From Pseudomonadota bacterium (GTDB lineage: Bacteria; Myxococcota_A; Polyangia; Polyangiales; Ga0077539), in NCBI GenBank assembly GCA_023428035.1, contig JAEYZO010000125.1, positions 1 to 5,708 on the forward strand: a stretch of DNA of 5,708 nt. Direction: 5' to 3'. Each line of letters starts with the position of its first letter. The first letter of the stretch is position 1. This document shows positions 5,229 through 5,708 of this stretch, in pieces. Below the pieces are notes generated by a model. It did not search any database. It had not been told where the DNA came from and saw nothing but the letters and a program-made list of their open reading frames with translations. The translations under genes and the position numbers were made by a program.

Positions 5229-5708
5229 GCGAGCGGGAGTGCCCCCACTGCGGCGCGACGATGGACCCGTCGAGGCCCTGCCCCGTGTGCGAGCTCTCGG
5301 TGGGCGCCGTGGCCGCCCCGAGCCCGCCGCCCCCCGTGGAGCGCGAGGGCCTCGCGCGCTGGTGGCACAACGGCCGGCTCGCGGTGCTGCTCGCCGCGCT
5401 GTGCTTCGCCGCGGCGACCTTCGCGCCGCTGGCCACGGGGCTCTCGGTCTACGTCGACGGCGAGCGCTCCACGGTCTCGGTCTCGCTGTGGGACCTCGCG
5501 GTGAACACCTACCCCGCGCTGAAGGGCCGCATGAGCGCGTGGTTCCTGCCCGGGGCCGCGGTGTTCCTCTTGTCTCTCCTCCGCTCGCGGCGCACCGGGC
5601 CCTCGATGCAGGCGACGCGGCCGCTCCTCTTCGCGGTGGCGCTCGCGCCCGCGGTGGGGGTCGCCCTGCCGCTCCTCCGGCTGAGCCGGCAGCACGTCTC
5701 GGCGCTGT
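5225..5708 (+). CDS. Zinc-ribbon membrane protein, 3' end beyond the window
   Basis: An open frame of 161 codons starts at ATG 5225, overlaps the acetyltransferase stop by ATGA, and runs off the right edge without a stop. The N-terminus has a short zinc-ribbon: C6-P-H-C9 and C19-P-V-C22. A Pro/Ala linker (about 28-40) follows, then a hydrophobic helix LAVLLAALCFAAATFAPLA at 52-70, a stretch of about 30 polar residues (72-104) containing YVDGERSTVSVSLWDLAVNT, a second helix near 105-119 (AWFLPGAAVFLLSLL) and a third near 132-151. Membrane proteins with an N-terminal zinc-ribbon are common in myxobacteria and others; the ribbon normally faces the cytoplasm. The overlap predicts translational coupling with the acetyltransferase. 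No specific function can be named, and the C-terminal part is unseen. Confidence 0.82.
   Translation, partial: MSERECPHCGATMDPSRPCPVCELSVGAVAAPSPPPPVEREGLARWWHNGRLAVLLAALCFAAATFAPLATGLSVYVDGERSTVSVSLWDLAVNTYPALKGRMSAWFLPGAAVFLLSLLRSRRTGPSMQATRPLLFAVALAPAVGVALPLLRLSRQHVSAL

Noticed and set aside
5134..5695. Minus-strand frames over the right edge
   Set aside because: They oppose the zinc-ribbon membrane protein, which has cysteine pairs, hydrophobic helices and a coupled start. The minus frames are Arg/Gly-rich with no motif.

Overview
This is a very GC-rich, tightly packed bacterial chromosomal segment. GC-rich third codon positions produce long spurious reading frames opposite the real genes. 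Base composition and gene content (a DUF3616 protein, a plant/yeast-type glycerate kinase homologue, a zinc-ribbon membrane protein) suggest a myxobacterium or a related GC-rich soil bacterium. That placement is inference; no rRNA or marker gene is present.

Layout. Bases 1-1528 are essentially an insertion sequence of the IS1380 family. Its single DDE transposase lies on the minus strand (55-1461). A 4-bp repeat (GCTC at 12-15 and 1529-1532) and weakly matching inverted ends suggest an element of about 1.5 kb. Just beyond its right end, 1529-1714 (+) looks like the last 60 or so codons of an esterase / PHB-depolymerase-like hydrolase. Removing the element and one GCTC copy rejoins the left flank (1-11) to this tail in one open frame, so the element probably broke that gene.

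The rest is ordinary chromosome with genes on alternating strands: a DUF3616 protein (1718-2830, -), a P-loop kinase of the D-glycerate 3-kinase type (2875-3696, +), an unrecognised 313-residue protein (3700-4641, -), and a GNAT acetyltransferase (4674-5228, +). The GNAT gene overlaps by ATGA a zinc-ribbon membrane protein that runs off the window (5225-5708, +).

Both convergent junctions leave exactly 3 bp between stop codons, and both can fold into stem-loops that cover the two stops. Both divergent junctions are only 32-44 bp. The 32-bp one is centred on a palindromic GTATAC that could serve as a -10 element in both directions, implying almost leaderless transcripts.

The only clear co-transcribed pair is GNAT plus zinc-ribbon protein. 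I see no RNA gene, CRISPR array, phage module, toxin-antitoxin pair or defence system, and no convincing new multi-gene system. The most useful leads are the interrupted esterase, the compact junction architecture, and the uncharacterised 313-residue protein.
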